Below, piece by piece: positions 30,707 through 39,331 of a stretch of DNA of 64,000 nucleotides. The position numbers and the translations under genes are program-made. The DNA comes from Streptomyces sp. NBC_00237 (GTDB lineage Bacteria; Actinomycetota; Actinomycetes; Streptomycetales; Streptomycetaceae): positions 19,510-83,509 of the forward strand of contig NZ_JAPEMT010000007.1 in assembly GCF_026342435.1 (NCBI RefSeq). The letters are read 5' to 3'. Under the pieces are notes generated by a model, which ran no database searches, was not told the origin of the DNA, and worked only from the letters and a program-made list of their open reading frames with translations. Numbering within the stretch: the stretch's first letter is position 1; each line of letters begins with the position of its first letter.

Positions 30707-31761
30707 CGACGAACACCGACTTGGAGACGCAGGTGTCCGAGGCAGGTGTCCGCGACGTGAGCGACTTCCTCGCGGACCTGGACGACGTCCTGGCGACGTC
30801 GACCGCGCCGACGATCCCGGCACCGGCCACCGAGCCGGACCCGGAGCCCGACGCTGCGGCGACGATGCCCGACGTCGCCCTGGACCTGGACATGGTCGGC
30901 CCGGACGCCGACACCGACAAGGAGCCGGTCGCGGCCGAAGCACTTGCACCGGCCCCGGTTGAGGCACCCGCCCCGGCCGCCCGGCCGCCCGCCCTGGCGA
31001 AGGACTGGTGGAACGACGTCTACAAGGACGACGCCGCGGACCAGGACACCTTCACCGGAAACGCCCCCGCTCCGGCGGTCGCGCCGCCCCCGCCGAAGCA
31101 CGCCCCCGCCGCCGCCCCAGCCCAGCCGGTAGCCGAAGGGGACGACGCTGACGACGAGGACGGCGACGACGAGGACGAGGCGCCCGAGCCGAAGAAGACC
31201 CGGACCGGGCGGAAGAAGGAGCAGGACGCCGAGGACGCCGAGGCGGGCACCGACGAGGCCCCGGAACCCGCGACGACGGGCGGCCGGATCGTGGCCGCAG
31301 TCAAGAAAGCTGGTCCGGTCGTCGCTGGCACCGCGAACGGCGGCGGCCTGATCAACAACCCCCGGGGCCGTCAGACGGTCTTCGCCGGCACCGCGTACGC
31401 GGCGGGCTGGGGTCTCCACCTGGACGACTGGGTCACGGGCCTGATGGCTCACGCCGACCAGTACGCCACCCCCGTGGCTGGTTGCGCCCTGGGCCTCGGG
31501 GTCTTGGGCCTGGCCACACGGTCGAAGTTGGGCGGCGTCGTCTTCGTGTCTTCGCTGGGCCTGATCACGGCCCTGCAGATGGCCCGGCCCGCCTGGGTCG
31601 TCGGCGGCGGTGTCGCGCTGGGACTCCAGCTCGCTTACCGCATGGTCCGTGGCTGGGTCGGCCACTACGGCGACAAGTGGCCCTGGAAGGGCGTGGTCTG
31701 GGCTGCCCACGTTCCCGCCGCCACGGCCACCGTCGCATTCCTCCTGTACGGCACGAACTAA
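30703..31761 (+). CDS. Membrane protein with acidic N-terminus, SpdB-like
   Basis: This is a 352-aa protein from ATG 30703 (ATGA overlap). Residues 1-190 are an Ala/Pro/Asp/Glu-rich low-complexity region. After about 215 there are four or five hydrophobic segments (for example AGCALGLGVLGLA, VVFVSSLGLITALQMA, VVWAAHVPAATATVAFLLYG). Position after a KorSA-type regulator, and its shape, fit a plasmid-spread protein. Sequence-level assignment to a known Spd family was not possible by eye. Confidence 0.65.
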   Translation: MTTNTDLETQVSEAGVRDVSDFLADLDDVLATSTAPTIPAPATEPDPEPDAAATMPDVALDLDMVGPDADTDKEPVAAEALAPAPVEAPAPAARPPALAKDWWNDVYKDDAADQDTFTGNAPAPAVAPPPPKHAPAAAPAQPVAEGDDADDEDGDDEDEAPEPKKTRTGRKKEQDAEDAEAGTDEAPEPATTGGRIVAAVKKAGPVVAGTANGGGLINNPRGRQTVFAGTAYAAGWGLHLDDWVTGLMAHADQYATPVAGCALGLGVLGLATRSKLGGVVFVSSLGLITALQMARPAWVVGGGVALGLQLAYRMVRGWVGHYGDKWPWKGVVWAAHVPAATATVAFLLYGTN

Positions 31762-31782
31762 CCGAGAAGGCAGATCACAGAC

Positions 31783-32196
31783 ATGGGCCAGATTTTTGGA
31801 GCGATCGGTTTCACCGGCGGCGCCGTCGTGATGACCGCGTTCCTGATCCTCGGCGCGCGGGGCCAGTGGAAGATCAAGTTGTCCCACGAGGGCGTGATCG
31901 TGGCCGCGTTCATCACCGGCCAGCTCTATGCCCAGGCCGGGGAGACCTTCAGCTTCGTCGCAGACATGAGCGGCGGCCTGTCCCAGGCGATCCAGAGCAG
32001 CTTCGGGTCCGCGGGCAACTTCGGCGCCGGTGCGGTTGCCCTCCTGATGTGCCTCCTGATCTACGGCCTGAAGCCGTCGAAGTTCCGCAACGGCCTGTTC
32101 GCCCTGATGCTGCCCAGCATGTTCACGGCGGCCGGTGCCATCTTCGCCACACTCACGCACCTGATCAGCAATCTGACCGGAACGGTGGTCGCCTGA
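31783..32196 (+). CDS. Small polytopic membrane protein
   Basis: This is a 137-aa protein from ATG 31783, after GAGAAGG. Four hydrophobic segments are visible: residues 5-22, about 35-50, 75-92 and 100-125. Gly/Ala-rich. The last base of its TGA is the first base of the next ATG. Likely part of the spread complex in the membrane. Confidence 0.65.
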   Translation: MGQIFGAIGFTGGAVVMTAFLILGARGQWKIKLSHEGVIVAAFITGQLYAQAGETFSFVADMSGGLSQAIQSSFGSAGNFGAGAVALLMCLLIYGLKPSKFRNGLFALMLPSMFTAAGAIFATLTHLISNLTGTVVA

Positions 32197-33368
32197 TGGC
32201 TGTGGACCTGGTCAAATCCGACCCGGGTGACGAGGGTAAGAGCCTGGCGGACGACGTCGGCGTGGTGGACGTCGAGGGCGTGACGGCGGAGCAGCCGTCA
32301 CGCCCTCGGGCGTGGTGGGGCCAGATCTACGAGTCCCTGGAGAAGCAGGCGGACGCCCCCAGGGCGCCTGGCCATGCCGTGAGCCGACCGGACCTGTCGG
32401 CGTATCACGCGTTCGACCGCGCCGGCCTGCTCACCGTACGGACGGGGTCGGTGATCATCCTCCGTTGGACCTGGACCCTGACGCGCCGAGGCTGGGTGCT
32501 GGCCATCGGACGGGTGCGAAAGGGGAAGGGCGCGAAGGCCGCCCCGAAGGCGGCGGCTGGTGGTGGTGGCACTGAGGGTTCCGCGAAGCCGAAGCGGCGC
32601 GGCGGGAAGGCCCCGGCGAAGAAGTCGACGGGGGGCAAGAAGCCGCCCGCGAAGTCCGGGACCAGCACCGGTGACCTCCTTATCGGTGGTGCGGTACTCA
32701 TCGGCATGGGCGCCATGTTCCTGCTCAACACGGCGGTACCGGCCGTGGGGAAGCTGGCGGCGGCGGTAGGGAACTGGGTGGTTGACCACCCGATGGACCT
32801 GATTCGAGGAGCGGGCGGATTCGTGATCATCTTCGTGGTGTTCGCCTGGATCGTCGGAGCGGTCGCAGGGGCCCACGAAGATCACGAAACGGAAGATCGC
32901 GAAGAGGGCACGGACGGGGGAGTCGCGGAGACGGGGCCCCTTGAAGATCGCGAAGTGGGTCAGGGGAGCGGGGAAGCGGAACCCGATCCGTCCGGTGGGG
33001 AAGTGGCGGAACTGTCCCCGGAAGAGGCCGCCGCAGCGGAACGAATCAGGGTCTACGAGTGGGTCCGTAAGAGCATCAAAACGCAGGGGAATGGCACCGC
33101 CGTGCACCTCCGTGAACTGGCTCTCGGAAGCCTCCCCGAGGGGGGTGACATGCGGTCCGAAATCGGCCGGGTGAGGGCTCTCCTGAAGACCCACCAGATC
33201 CCCGTCCGGGACGGCGTGAAGGCGCCCGCATCGGACAAGAAGGGGGCCTCCCGTAACCGGCCCGGTGTGCACTCCGCGGACCTTCCTCAGAGCTTCACTC
33301 CCCTGCCGGCCCAGGGGTCGAACCTGGTCCGCCTACTACCGGTAGGTCAGCCCTCTGACCTGCAATAA
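32196..33368 (+). CDS. Membrane protein with C-terminal winged-helix-like domain
   Basis: This is a 390-aa protein from ATG 32196. It has an N-terminal soluble part, a hydrophobic patch near 88-100, a Lys/Ala/Gly-rich basic linker (about 105-155), two membrane spans (ILLIGGAVLIGMGAMFLLN-like near 160-180, and FVIIFVVFAWIVGAVAG near 205-222), an acidic linker and a helical C-terminal domain (about 275-340). This last part resembles a winged helix (VHLRELALGSLPEG, VRALLKTHQIPVRDGVK). Could tether plasmid DNA to the membrane during spread; inference. Confidence 0.6.
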   Translation: MAVDLVKSDPGDEGKSLADDVGVVDVEGVTAEQPSRPRAWWGQIYESLEKQADAPRAPGHAVSRPDLSAYHAFDRAGLLTVRTGSVIILRWTWTLTRRGWVLAIGRVRKGKGAKAAPKAAAGGGGTEGSAKPKRRGGKAPAKKSTGGKKPPAKSGTSTGDLLIGGAVLIGMGAMFLLNTAVPAVGKLAAAVGNWVVDHPMDLIRGAGGFVIIFVVFAWIVGAVAGAHEDHETEDREEGTDGGVAETGPLEDREVGQGSGEAEPDPSGGEVAELSPEEAAAAERIRVYEWVRKSIKTQGNGTAVHLRELALGSLPEGGDMRSEIGRVRALLKTHQIPVRDGVKAPASDKKGASRNRPGVHSADLPQSFTPLPAQGSNLVRLLPVGQPSDLQ

Positions 33369-33410
33369 CTACCCGCCGCCTACTGCCCGCCTACCGATTC
33401 GGTAGGCGGG
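33341..33410. repeat. GGTAGG-type sequence and hairpin (right border of the spread region)
   Basis: It overlaps the end of the previous gene. GGTAGGTCAG, CTGACCTGC and CTACCCGCCGCCTAC repeat the order seen at 28876-28913. A perfect hairpin CCCGCCTACCGA-T-TCGGTAGGCGGG lies at 33386-33410 and may end the operon. Terminator versus protein-binding site cannot be settled from sequence. Confidence 0.5.
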
Positions 33411-33498
33411 CTACCTGCCGTCCCGCGCAGGTTCTAGGCTCGATTCCCGGATCAGTAGCCGCTCGCCCGTGGGCGGCCCGTGAGAGGAGAACGTCCCC

Positions 33499-33738
33499 GT
33501 GGCGTATTGGAAGTGCGGCGCCTGCCGCACCCGCTTCCCGATCGGCCCAGAGGGGGAGACGGCCGCACGCGAAGCCCACCGCCACCAGGCCCACTTCGGG
33601 GGCATCCCCGACGGCGAGGGCGGACCTGAGCAGACCGGCGGACAGCCGATCACCGGCCGCCAGGTCCTGTACGGACTGGTCGCGCTCGCCGTGCTCACAG
33701 TCCTGGCCCGCTCGTGCGACTTCCCACTCATGAGCTGA
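33499..33738 (+). CDS. Zinc-ribbon membrane-anchored small protein
   Basis: This is a 79-aa protein from GTG 33499, after GAGAGGAG. CGAC near residue 6, with His 27, His 29 and His 32 later, makes a small zinc finger. A C-terminal span (VLYGLVALAVLTVLA) anchors it. Family unknown. It ends the rightward spread region. Confidence 0.65.
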   Translation: MAYWKCGACRTRFPIGPEGETAAREAHRHQAHFGGIPDGEGGPEQTGGQPITGRQVLYGLVALAVLTVLARSCDFPLMS

Positions 33739-33756
33739 CCGAGTGATGCGACGCAA

Positions 33757-33800
33757 ACGGAATCGGCCCGGCAGACCATGGTCTGCCGGGCCGATTCCGT
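33757..33800. terminator. Bidirectional terminator, 20-bp perfect arms
   Basis: ACGGAATCGGCCCGGCAGAC pairs with its complement across CATG. It separates the rightward spread genes from the leftward sugar-metabolism genes and can serve both. Confidence 0.85.
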
Positions 33801-33825
33801 ACCGCGGTTTCCGCTGCACCTCCCG

Positions 33826-34665
33826 TTACTCTGCTGCCGCGCCGAGGTCCAGGAACTCCCGGGCCCCTCGCAGCGGAGTGCGTAGTTGCCGCTGGGTCAG
33901 CTGGCTGTTGAGTCGCACGTCGAGGGCTCCGGGAATGGTGCTCTCGGCTCGGAGGCCAGCGGGCAGCCGGGAGGCGTCGAGACCGTCACGCCTTGCGATG
34001 AGGACGCCGAGTTCGTGGCGGCTCAGGGCATCGACTCCAGCGACATGGTGGACTCCCGCAGCACCGCTCAGTGCCAGTTCCAGCAGCGCGGCGGCCAGGT
34101 CTGAGACATGGACCGGACACCGAACGTCGTCGGTGAACAGGGCTCCGTCGACCGTGCCCGCAACTAGTTGGTGGACCAGGCGCTCGTGCACGGAACGCCC
34201 GTGGCCGATGATCAGCGAGGTGCGGACGACGGCGGCTTTCGGGTGCACCGCGAGGACCCCGGTCTCCGCAGCGGCCTTGGCTGCACCGTACGGGGTGACG
34301 GGGTCCGGGAGAGAAGTCTCGTCGTAATGGACGCGCCCGGCACCGGAGAACACCGCGTCGGTGGACATGTGGACCATGTGGATGCCGCGCTTCGCCGCGA
34401 CGATGGCGAGCTGGAGCGGCCCTTCTGCTGTAACCGCCCAGTCGGCCCGGCCGCTCGATGCGTTGATGACGACGCGCGGGTTCACCTCGGCCATGACGCC
34501 GTCCAGGCTTCTCGCGTCCCGCAGATCGAGGGGGCGCCACGCGCTCGGGGAGGCGGTGCCCGCCTTGGTCGCGTACGTCGCGACCGTCGTGTGCCCCGCT
34601 GTTCTCGCCTGCCGGACCAGCTCAGACCCCAGAAAGCCGGACCCTCCAACGATCAGAATTGTCAT
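33826..34665 (-). CDS. RmlD-like NAD(P)-dependent sugar-nucleotide reductase
   Basis: This is a 279-aa protein read leftwards from ATG at 34665. The dinucleotide-binding motif GGSGFLGSELVRQ is at residues 6-18. STDAVFSG and the YxxxK pair (YGAAKAAAE) give the short-chain dehydrogenase active site. The overall pattern matches dTDP-4-dehydrorhamnose reductase-like proteins. The true substrate is unknown; with UDP-glucose dehydrogenase and an aminotransferase nearby it may act on a nucleotide sugar. Confidence 0.78.
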   Translation of the reverse strand: MTILIVGGSGFLGSELVRQARTAGHTTVATYATKAGTASPSAWRPLDLRDARSLDGVMAEVNPRVVINASSGRADWAVTAEGPLQLAIVAAKRGIHMVHMSTDAVFSGAGRVHYDETSLPDPVTPYGAAKAAAETGVLAVHPKAAVVRTSLIIGHGRSVHERLVHQLVAGTVDGALFTDDVRCPVHVSDLAAALLELALSGAAGVHHVAGVDALSRHELGVLIARRDGLDASRLPAGLRAESTIPGALDVRLNSQLTQRQLRTPLRGAREFLDLGAAAE

Positions 34666-34695
34666 GTGCGTAACCGTAGTCCCGTGGGCCCCATG

Positions 34696-34735
34696 ACGAC
34701 GGCGGTCACCCGGTACACCGGGTGACCGCCGTCGT
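34696..34735. terminator. Perfect 19-bp hairpin between GNAT and RmlD-like genes
   Basis: ACGACGGCGGTCACCCGGT pairs with ACCGGGTGACCGCCGTCGT across two bases. It lies 20 bp past the GNAT stop and 30 bp before the RmlD-like start on the - strand, so the RmlD-like gene may have its own promoter. Confidence 0.75.
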
Positions 34736-34754
34736 CCGGCCGGGCGGGAAGCGG

Positions 34755-35216
34755 CTACGTCTGCGGCTGCCAGACGTAGCGGACATCTGGCTCGTGCTCG
34801 TCGTTGCGCTGCCCGTCGGTTCGCTCGGTCTCGATGAAGCCGTGCCGCTGGTAGAAGCGCCGGGCCGGACCATTGACCTGGAACGTCCACAGCGACAGGC
34901 CGTCCGGCTGCTGCTGCTTCGCCAGGGACATGAACCGGTCTCCGAGGCCCCGTCCGCGCCATTCCGGATCGAGGTAGAGCTGCTTCAGCTCCTCCCCCTT
35001 GAGCACCAAGAGGCCCACCACGCTGTTCCCGGTGACGGCGACCCAGGTCTCGTACTGCGGGACGAGTACGCGGGCGAACCAGTCCAGCACGTCGGGCTCA
35101 TCGTGTGCGCAGCGCACGGTCGGCAGCGCCGCAGCGTAGGAGCGCAGCCACACATCGGCCGCGGCGCGTGCGTCGGCGGCGTGGGCCCGGCGGAGGAGAA
35201 CGTCGTCGGTGGTCAT
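34755..35216 (-). CDS. GNAT-family N-acetyltransferase
   Basis: This is a 153-aa protein read leftwards from ATG at 35216; the longer open frame before it is Pro/Arg junk. Motif A (QLYLDPEWRGRGLGDRFM) contains the R/Q-x-x-G-x-G/A acetyl-CoA loop near residues 84-92. NGPARRFYQRHGF near 125 is the usual motif B. Amino-acetyltransferase of unknown substrate. It starts 15 bp after the stop of ugd, so the two are co-transcribed. Confidence 0.8.
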   Translation of the reverse strand: MTTDDVLLRRAHAADARAAADVWLRSYAAALPTVRCAHDEPDVLDWFARVLVPQYETWVAVTGNSVVGLLVLKGEELKQLYLDPEWRGRGLGDRFMSLAKQQQPDGLSLWTFQVNGPARRFYQRHGFIETERTDGQRNDEHEPDVRYVWQPQT

Positions 35217-35230
35217 GGCGCGGCCCGGTT

Positions 35231-36553
35231 CTACTTCCCCGGACGGCCGAGTTGGCGAACGGTCCATCCGGCCGCGCGCCAGGGCTCGGGGTCGAGGGTG
35301 GTCCGGCAGTCGACAAGCAGGGGGTTGGTCGGGCGGTCCACCAAGGTGTGGGGGACCGCCTGCCGGTATTCGGGCCACTCGGTGGCCAGGACGACGAGGT
35401 CCGCGTCGTCGAGGGAGGCGGCCAGGTCGTCGGTGTAGTCAAGTTCCGGGTTGCGGACCATCGCCGTGGGCACGGCTTGCGGGTCGTGGACGGTGACGAC
35501 GCCGCCAGCCTGCTGGAGTGCCTGGCAGAGGGCAAGGGCGGGCGAATCGCGCACGTCGTTGGTGCCGGGCTTGAACGCGGCGCCCCACACGGTGATTCGG
35601 GCGCCCTTGATGGGTCGGTCACCCAGGGCGCGGGTGATGAGCCCGAGGGCGACATCCGTGCGGTGCTCGTTGATCTCCTCGGCGGCGCGCAGGAGGGTCG
35701 CGGCCTGCGCGGCGCCGAGCTGCCGGGCGGATGCGGTGAAGGCCCGGACGTCCTTGGGGAGGCAGCCGCCGCCGTAGCCGATGCCGGGCCGCATACCGCC
35801 GGCGCCGATACGGGGGTCGATGCCGAGGATGTCCACGATCTGGGAGACGTCGCCGCCCGCGGCCTCGCACATGTCGGCGACGGCGTTGATGTAACTGATC
35901 TTCAGGCCCAAGAACGTGTTCGCGGCGCCCTTGGCCAGTTCGGCGGTTGGCGGGTCGGTGACGAAGATCGGCACACCTGCGTCGATGATCCCGGCGTACA
36001 CCGCGCGGATCGCCTTCTCACCCTCGGCGCCGGAGACGCCAGCGATGAGCCGGTCCGGGCGAAGGGTGTCTTCGACGGCGTGGCCTTCGCGCAGGAACTC
36101 CGGGTTCCATACGACGTCGACCCGATCGCCTGCGGGGGCCAGGCGCTGCGCGAGGGCGGTGACCTGGATGGTGGTGCCGACGGTGACGGTGGACTTCCCG
36201 ACGATCGTGCACGCGCGGTCGAGGTGGGGAGCGAGCTGACGGATCGCTCCGAAGACCTGTGCGGTGTCGTAGGAGCGGCCGTCAGCGTCGATGGGCGTGC
36301 CGACGCCGATGAAGTGCAGCTCCGCGAAATCGGCGGCCTCGCGGATGTCGGTGGTGAAGCGCAGACGCCCGCTTTGGGTATGGCGGGCAAGCAGTTCTGG
36401 CAGGCCGATCTCGTAGATGGGGCACTCGCCAGCGTTGAGCCGATCGACCTTGGCCTGGTCGACGTCCACGCCGATGACCTCGTGGCCGAGCTCGGCCATC
36501 GCCGCAGCGTGCGGGATGCCGAGGTGCCCACAGCCGATCACGGAAACACGCAT
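35231..36553 (-). CDS. ugd: UDP-glucose 6-dehydrogenase
   Basis: This is a 440-aa protein read leftwards from ATG at 36553. The N-terminal Rossmann motif is VIGCGHLGIPHA. The catalytic block GIGYGGGCLPKD holds the active-site Cys in its canonical GGxCxPKD setting near residue 263, preceded by the conserved Lys/Asn helix (KGAANTFLGLKISYINA). The C-terminal UDP-binding part has WGAAFKPGTNDVRDSPA. Length is normal. It oxidises UDP-glucose to UDP-glucuronate using NAD+. UDP-ManNAc or similar sugar dehydrogenases are close relatives, so the exact sugar is not certain. Confidence 0.85.
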   Translation of the reverse strand: MRVSVIGCGHLGIPHAAAMAELGHEVIGVDVDQAKVDRLNAGECPIYEIGLPELLARHTQSGRLRFTTDIREAADFAELHFIGVGTPIDADGRSYDTAQVFGAIRQLAPHLDRACTIVGKSTVTVGTTIQVTALAQRLAPAGDRVDVVWNPEFLREGHAVEDTLRPDRLIAGVSGAEGEKAIRAVYAGIIDAGVPIFVTDPPTAELAKGAANTFLGLKISYINAVADMCEAAGGDVSQIVDILGIDPRIGAGGMRPGIGYGGGCLPKDVRAFTASARQLGAAQAATLLRAAEEINEHRTDVALGLITRALGDRPIKGARITVWGAAFKPGTNDVRDSPALALCQALQQAGGVVTVHDPQAVPTAMVRNPELDYTDDLAASLDDADLVVLATEWPEYRQAVPHTLVDRPTNPLLVDCRTTLDPEPWRAAGWTVRQLGRPGK

Positions 36554-36702
36554 TGCAGGTCGTCCTTGTCCTGTCGGGGGCACACCGACTTCGATGTGCC
36601 CCCAGACGCTATCGGTTGGTGAGCACGGCCCAAGTCGGGTTGCTCGTTGGTTCGTTGGAGTGTTCGATCGGTTGACGTGAGTCCGGTCGAGGTGCCGACG
36701 GG

Positions 36703-38025
36703 TCAGCTCACGGCACCCAGCGCGCCGGACAGAGCGGTGGTCAGGAATTCGATGTCCTGGTCCGTCGACGTCAGCGGGGGCGCGACGACGAACCCCTCGC
36801 TCTTGGGCTCCCCGGCGCCGGTGAACGGGTAGAAGAACACCCCTCGCTCCTCCACAGCTTTCATCACCGGCCAGAGCTGTCCGGGGGAGACCTCCACCCC
36901 GTAGAGGAAGCCCCGCCCACGGACGTCCCGCACCGGCCCGACGCCCTTCAGCGACCTCAGGGCCTCTCCGAGGCGTTCCCCGCGCGCCGCGAAGGCGGCG
37001 AAGTCCATTTCCTCCAGCTCGTCCAGGACGCCCAGGCACGCAGCGGCCATGAGGGGATGAGCGGCCATGGTGCCCATCGCTGGCAACGGGTCGGAGTCCT
37101 CATGCCGCACCCACCGGGCAATCTCGGGTGACACCAGCACCGCGCCGACGCTCGTGTATCCGGCACCCAGACCCTTGGAGAGGATCACAATGTCAGGCTC
37201 GCAGCCGTCCCAATGGTGGCTGGCGAGCGGCGTTCCCGTGCGCCACATGCCGGTAAGTACCTCGTCGTGGATCACCAGGACGTCCCGCTCCCGGCAGATC
37301 TCCGAGACCCGCCGGAGATAGCCGTCGGGCGGTACGAAGGCGCCGCCCGTCGTCCCGTTGATGGGCTCGATCAGTACCGCGGCGACGTCCTCGGCTCCGC
37401 GGCGGTCGATCTCCCTCGCGATCTCGTCGGCGCATGAGGCGTCACAGTCGCGGTCCGCGTGGGCGTGCGTAGGCGGGTAGGGCGCCGGGAAGCCGGGGCC
37501 GAGGTCGAGCGCATCCTCCGGGCGTGGCCGGCGGGCGTGGTTCCCGGCCAGGGCGAGGGTCAGCGCCGACATCCCGTGGTAGCTCAGGGTCGAGGTCAGG
37601 ATGTCCCCGCGCCGCTTCCCGTCACGTACCCGGGTGATGTTCCGCGCCAGACCCAAGGCCACCTCCACGCCGAGCGTCCCGCACGTGGTCAGCGCTACGG
37701 AGTCATCGGGTCGGCCCACGGCACGACACAGACGCTCCATCAATTCCATCTGTATGTGCGGCTGGACGACGGCGGCGCCGCCGAAGGAGTAGCGGAAGAA
37801 CTGCCTCTCGAACCTGGCATGAACCTTGGGGCTGCTCTGGCCCACGTTGGTGCAGAGCAGCCCGCTCGATCCGTCGAAGATCCGGGCGCCGCCGACAAGG
37901 TGCAGCCAGGGGCCCTGTGTGCCCACGACCTCGAAGTCCGGCATGGGCCTGGATGACGTCAGTAGCCGCTCACGGTTTTGTGCGTACCGATCCACTGGGG
38001 GAGTCCCTTCTCGGTATGTGCTCAT
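36703..38025 (-). CDS. Class III (glutamate-1-semialdehyde-type) aminotransferase
   Basis: This is up to 440 aa read leftwards. ATG 38025 gives the longest form but has no ribosome site and abuts a hairpin; GTG 37995, with GAAGGGA upstream, would give 430 aa and is a good alternative. PLP enzyme hallmarks: TTCGTLGVEVALGLAR near 113, IHDEVLTGMWRTG near 250, and the Schiff-base lysine in ILSKGLGAGYTSVGA near 281. Fold type I, class III aminotransferase; substrate unknown, perhaps an amino sugar or diamine. Separated from ugd by 149 bp. Confidence 0.8.
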   Translation of the reverse strand: MSTYREGTPPVDRYAQNRERLLTSSRPMPDFEVVGTQGPWLHLVGGARIFDGSSGLLCTNVGQSSPKVHARFERQFFRYSFGGAAVVQPHIQMELMERLCRAVGRPDDSVALTTCGTLGVEVALGLARNITRVRDGKRRGDILTSTLSYHGMSALTLALAGNHARRPRPEDALDLGPGFPAPYPPTHAHADRDCDASCADEIAREIDRRGAEDVAAVLIEPINGTTGGAFVPPDGYLRRVSEICRERDVLVIHDEVLTGMWRTGTPLASHHWDGCEPDIVILSKGLGAGYTSVGAVLVSPEIARWVRHEDSDPLPAMGTMAAHPLMAAACLGVLDELEEMDFAAFAARGERLGEALRSLKGVGPVRDVRGRGFLYGVEVSPGQLWPVMKAVEERGVFFYPFTGAGEPKSEGFVVAPPLTSTDQDIEFLTTALSGALGAVS

Positions 38026-38029
38026 GAAC

Positions 38030-38060
38030 GGGGCCGCGCACGAGCGCCGTGCGCGGCCCC
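38030..38060. terminator. Hairpin between the Sir2-like and aminotransferase genes
   Basis: GGGGCCGCGCACG pairs with CGTGCGCGGCCCC around a five-base loop. On the - strand it follows the Sir2-like stop by 14 bases and lies just before the aminotransferase start, so it is either a terminator or an attenuator that hides the translation start. Confidence 0.6.
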
Positions 38061-38074
38061 GGGGAACCGTTCGG

Positions 38075-39331
38075 TCAGGCGGCAGCCCGGGTGACGGGGA
38101 CGTTCACGCCGAGCTGGTGGCACAGCTCGATGAGTGTGGGGATGGCCTCGGCCTTCACGATCACGTCACCGTCCTGCGGGCCCTCCAGCGGGTAGGGCAT
38201 GTACTCGCCGAACTCCTCCAGGCCCTCGGTGTCGACGTAGAAGACCTTCATGCCGCGCTCGCGGGCCCGCTTCTCGACCGACCGCCGGTCGGCGTGCAGG
38301 CCGACGACCAGGAGCGCCTTCGCCTCGGGGTGGAACGGCACGGGCGGGATCTTCTGGTCGTAGCGGCGCACGAAGCACTCTTCGAGTCCGGCCCGCGCGG
38401 CGAGCAGGTCGAAGTTGTGCTGGAGCACGGGGCCGACGAAGTGCCCGGCGTCGTGCAGGGCCTTGAGCGCGTGGTGGGCGGCCGTCGGTTCGGCGAGGAA
38501 GCTGACGCGGAACATCGTGACCAGCTCGTCCGCCTTCGCCGTGGCGTCGAGCAGCATCTCCCGCACGAGCGTGTCCTTCTGCGGGCTCAGGACGAACGGG
38601 TGCGTCTGCTTCATGACGTTGTCGGTGCGCTCGGTGACCCGGTACGCCTGGTGTAGGAAGTGCAGCGGCGGCACCCCGGCCTCCACGCTCGTGCCGCACC
38701 CGATCTCGACCTGGAACGGCAGGTAGTTCTTCAGCTTGCTCAGGTCGTCGGCGTAGGTCGGGTTGCCGCGCTCGTCCTTGATGCGGATGCCGCCCGCCAG
38801 GACGTTCCACGGCATCTGGCGAACGTTGCGCGTCAGCGCGAAGTCCTCGGAGAGGAACACGACGTCGAGCGAGCAGAACCCGGTCGGCGTCTCCCGCGAG
38901 GCTCGTTCGTCCTGCGGGTGCGTGTCGTATGGGGTGACGGTGACCCGCAGGTCCCCCTTCGACCACATGGCGTCGTCCACCTGCCGCCAGCCGCCCTGGA
39001 TGAGCCAGAAGCGCACGTTGCTGCGGTACTCGTCGATCTCGGCCTTCGGGCCAAGCACCGACGTGTACAGGTACAGGTCCGCGAGAACGAGCCGCGGCAC
39101 GGGGAACGTGTAGTCGAGGTCGTACCGGTAGCGGTAGTGCACGATGCGGCGGCGGCCCTGCTCGTCCTCGGACCAGCCGGACTGAATGGCGTTCGCCGGG
39201 TCCTGCGTCCGGCGCCAGATACCCTCTTCGATCGCCCGGGGCCGCTCGTGCTTGGCGCCGGCGAAGTGCTTCTCCCAGGTGGCCACCTGGGCGTCATCGA
39301 GCTGTTCGATCACGGGATAGGGAAGGAACAT
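38075..39331 (-). CDS. Sir2-fold (sirtuin-like) protein with extra N-terminal domain
   Basis: This is a 418-aa protein read leftwards from ATG at 39331, with AGGAGG in front. Residues 1-190 form an unrecognised domain. From about 210, GCGTSVEAGVP corresponds to the sirtuin GAGxSxxSGIP loop, and LQHNFDLLAARAGLEE to the TQNID motif that holds NAD. VVGLHADRRSVEK and the C-terminal helix VIVKAEAIPTLIELCHQLGV fit the rest of the Rossmann core. The zinc ribbon Cys residues of deacetylase sirtuins are not seen. It may hydrolyse or sense NAD, as in bacterial defence proteins, or modify a partner. Confidence 0.72.
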   Translation of the reverse strand: MFLPYPVIEQLDDAQVATWEKHFAGAKHERPRAIEEGIWRRTQDPANAIQSGWSEDEQGRRRIVHYRYRYDLDYTFPVPRLVLADLYLYTSVLGPKAEIDEYRSNVRFWLIQGGWRQVDDAMWSKGDLRVTVTPYDTHPQDERASRETPTGFCSLDVVFLSEDFALTRNVRQMPWNVLAGGIRIKDERGNPTYADDLSKLKNYLPFQVEIGCGTSVEAGVPPLHFLHQAYRVTERTDNVMKQTHPFVLSPQKDTLVREMLLDATAKADELVTMFRVSFLAEPTAAHHALKALHDAGHFVGPVLQHNFDLLAARAGLEECFVRRYDQKIPPVPFHPEAKALLVVGLHADRRSVEKRARERGMKVFYVDTEGLEEFGEYMPYPLEGPQDGDVIVKAEAIPTLIELCHQLGVNVPVTRAAA

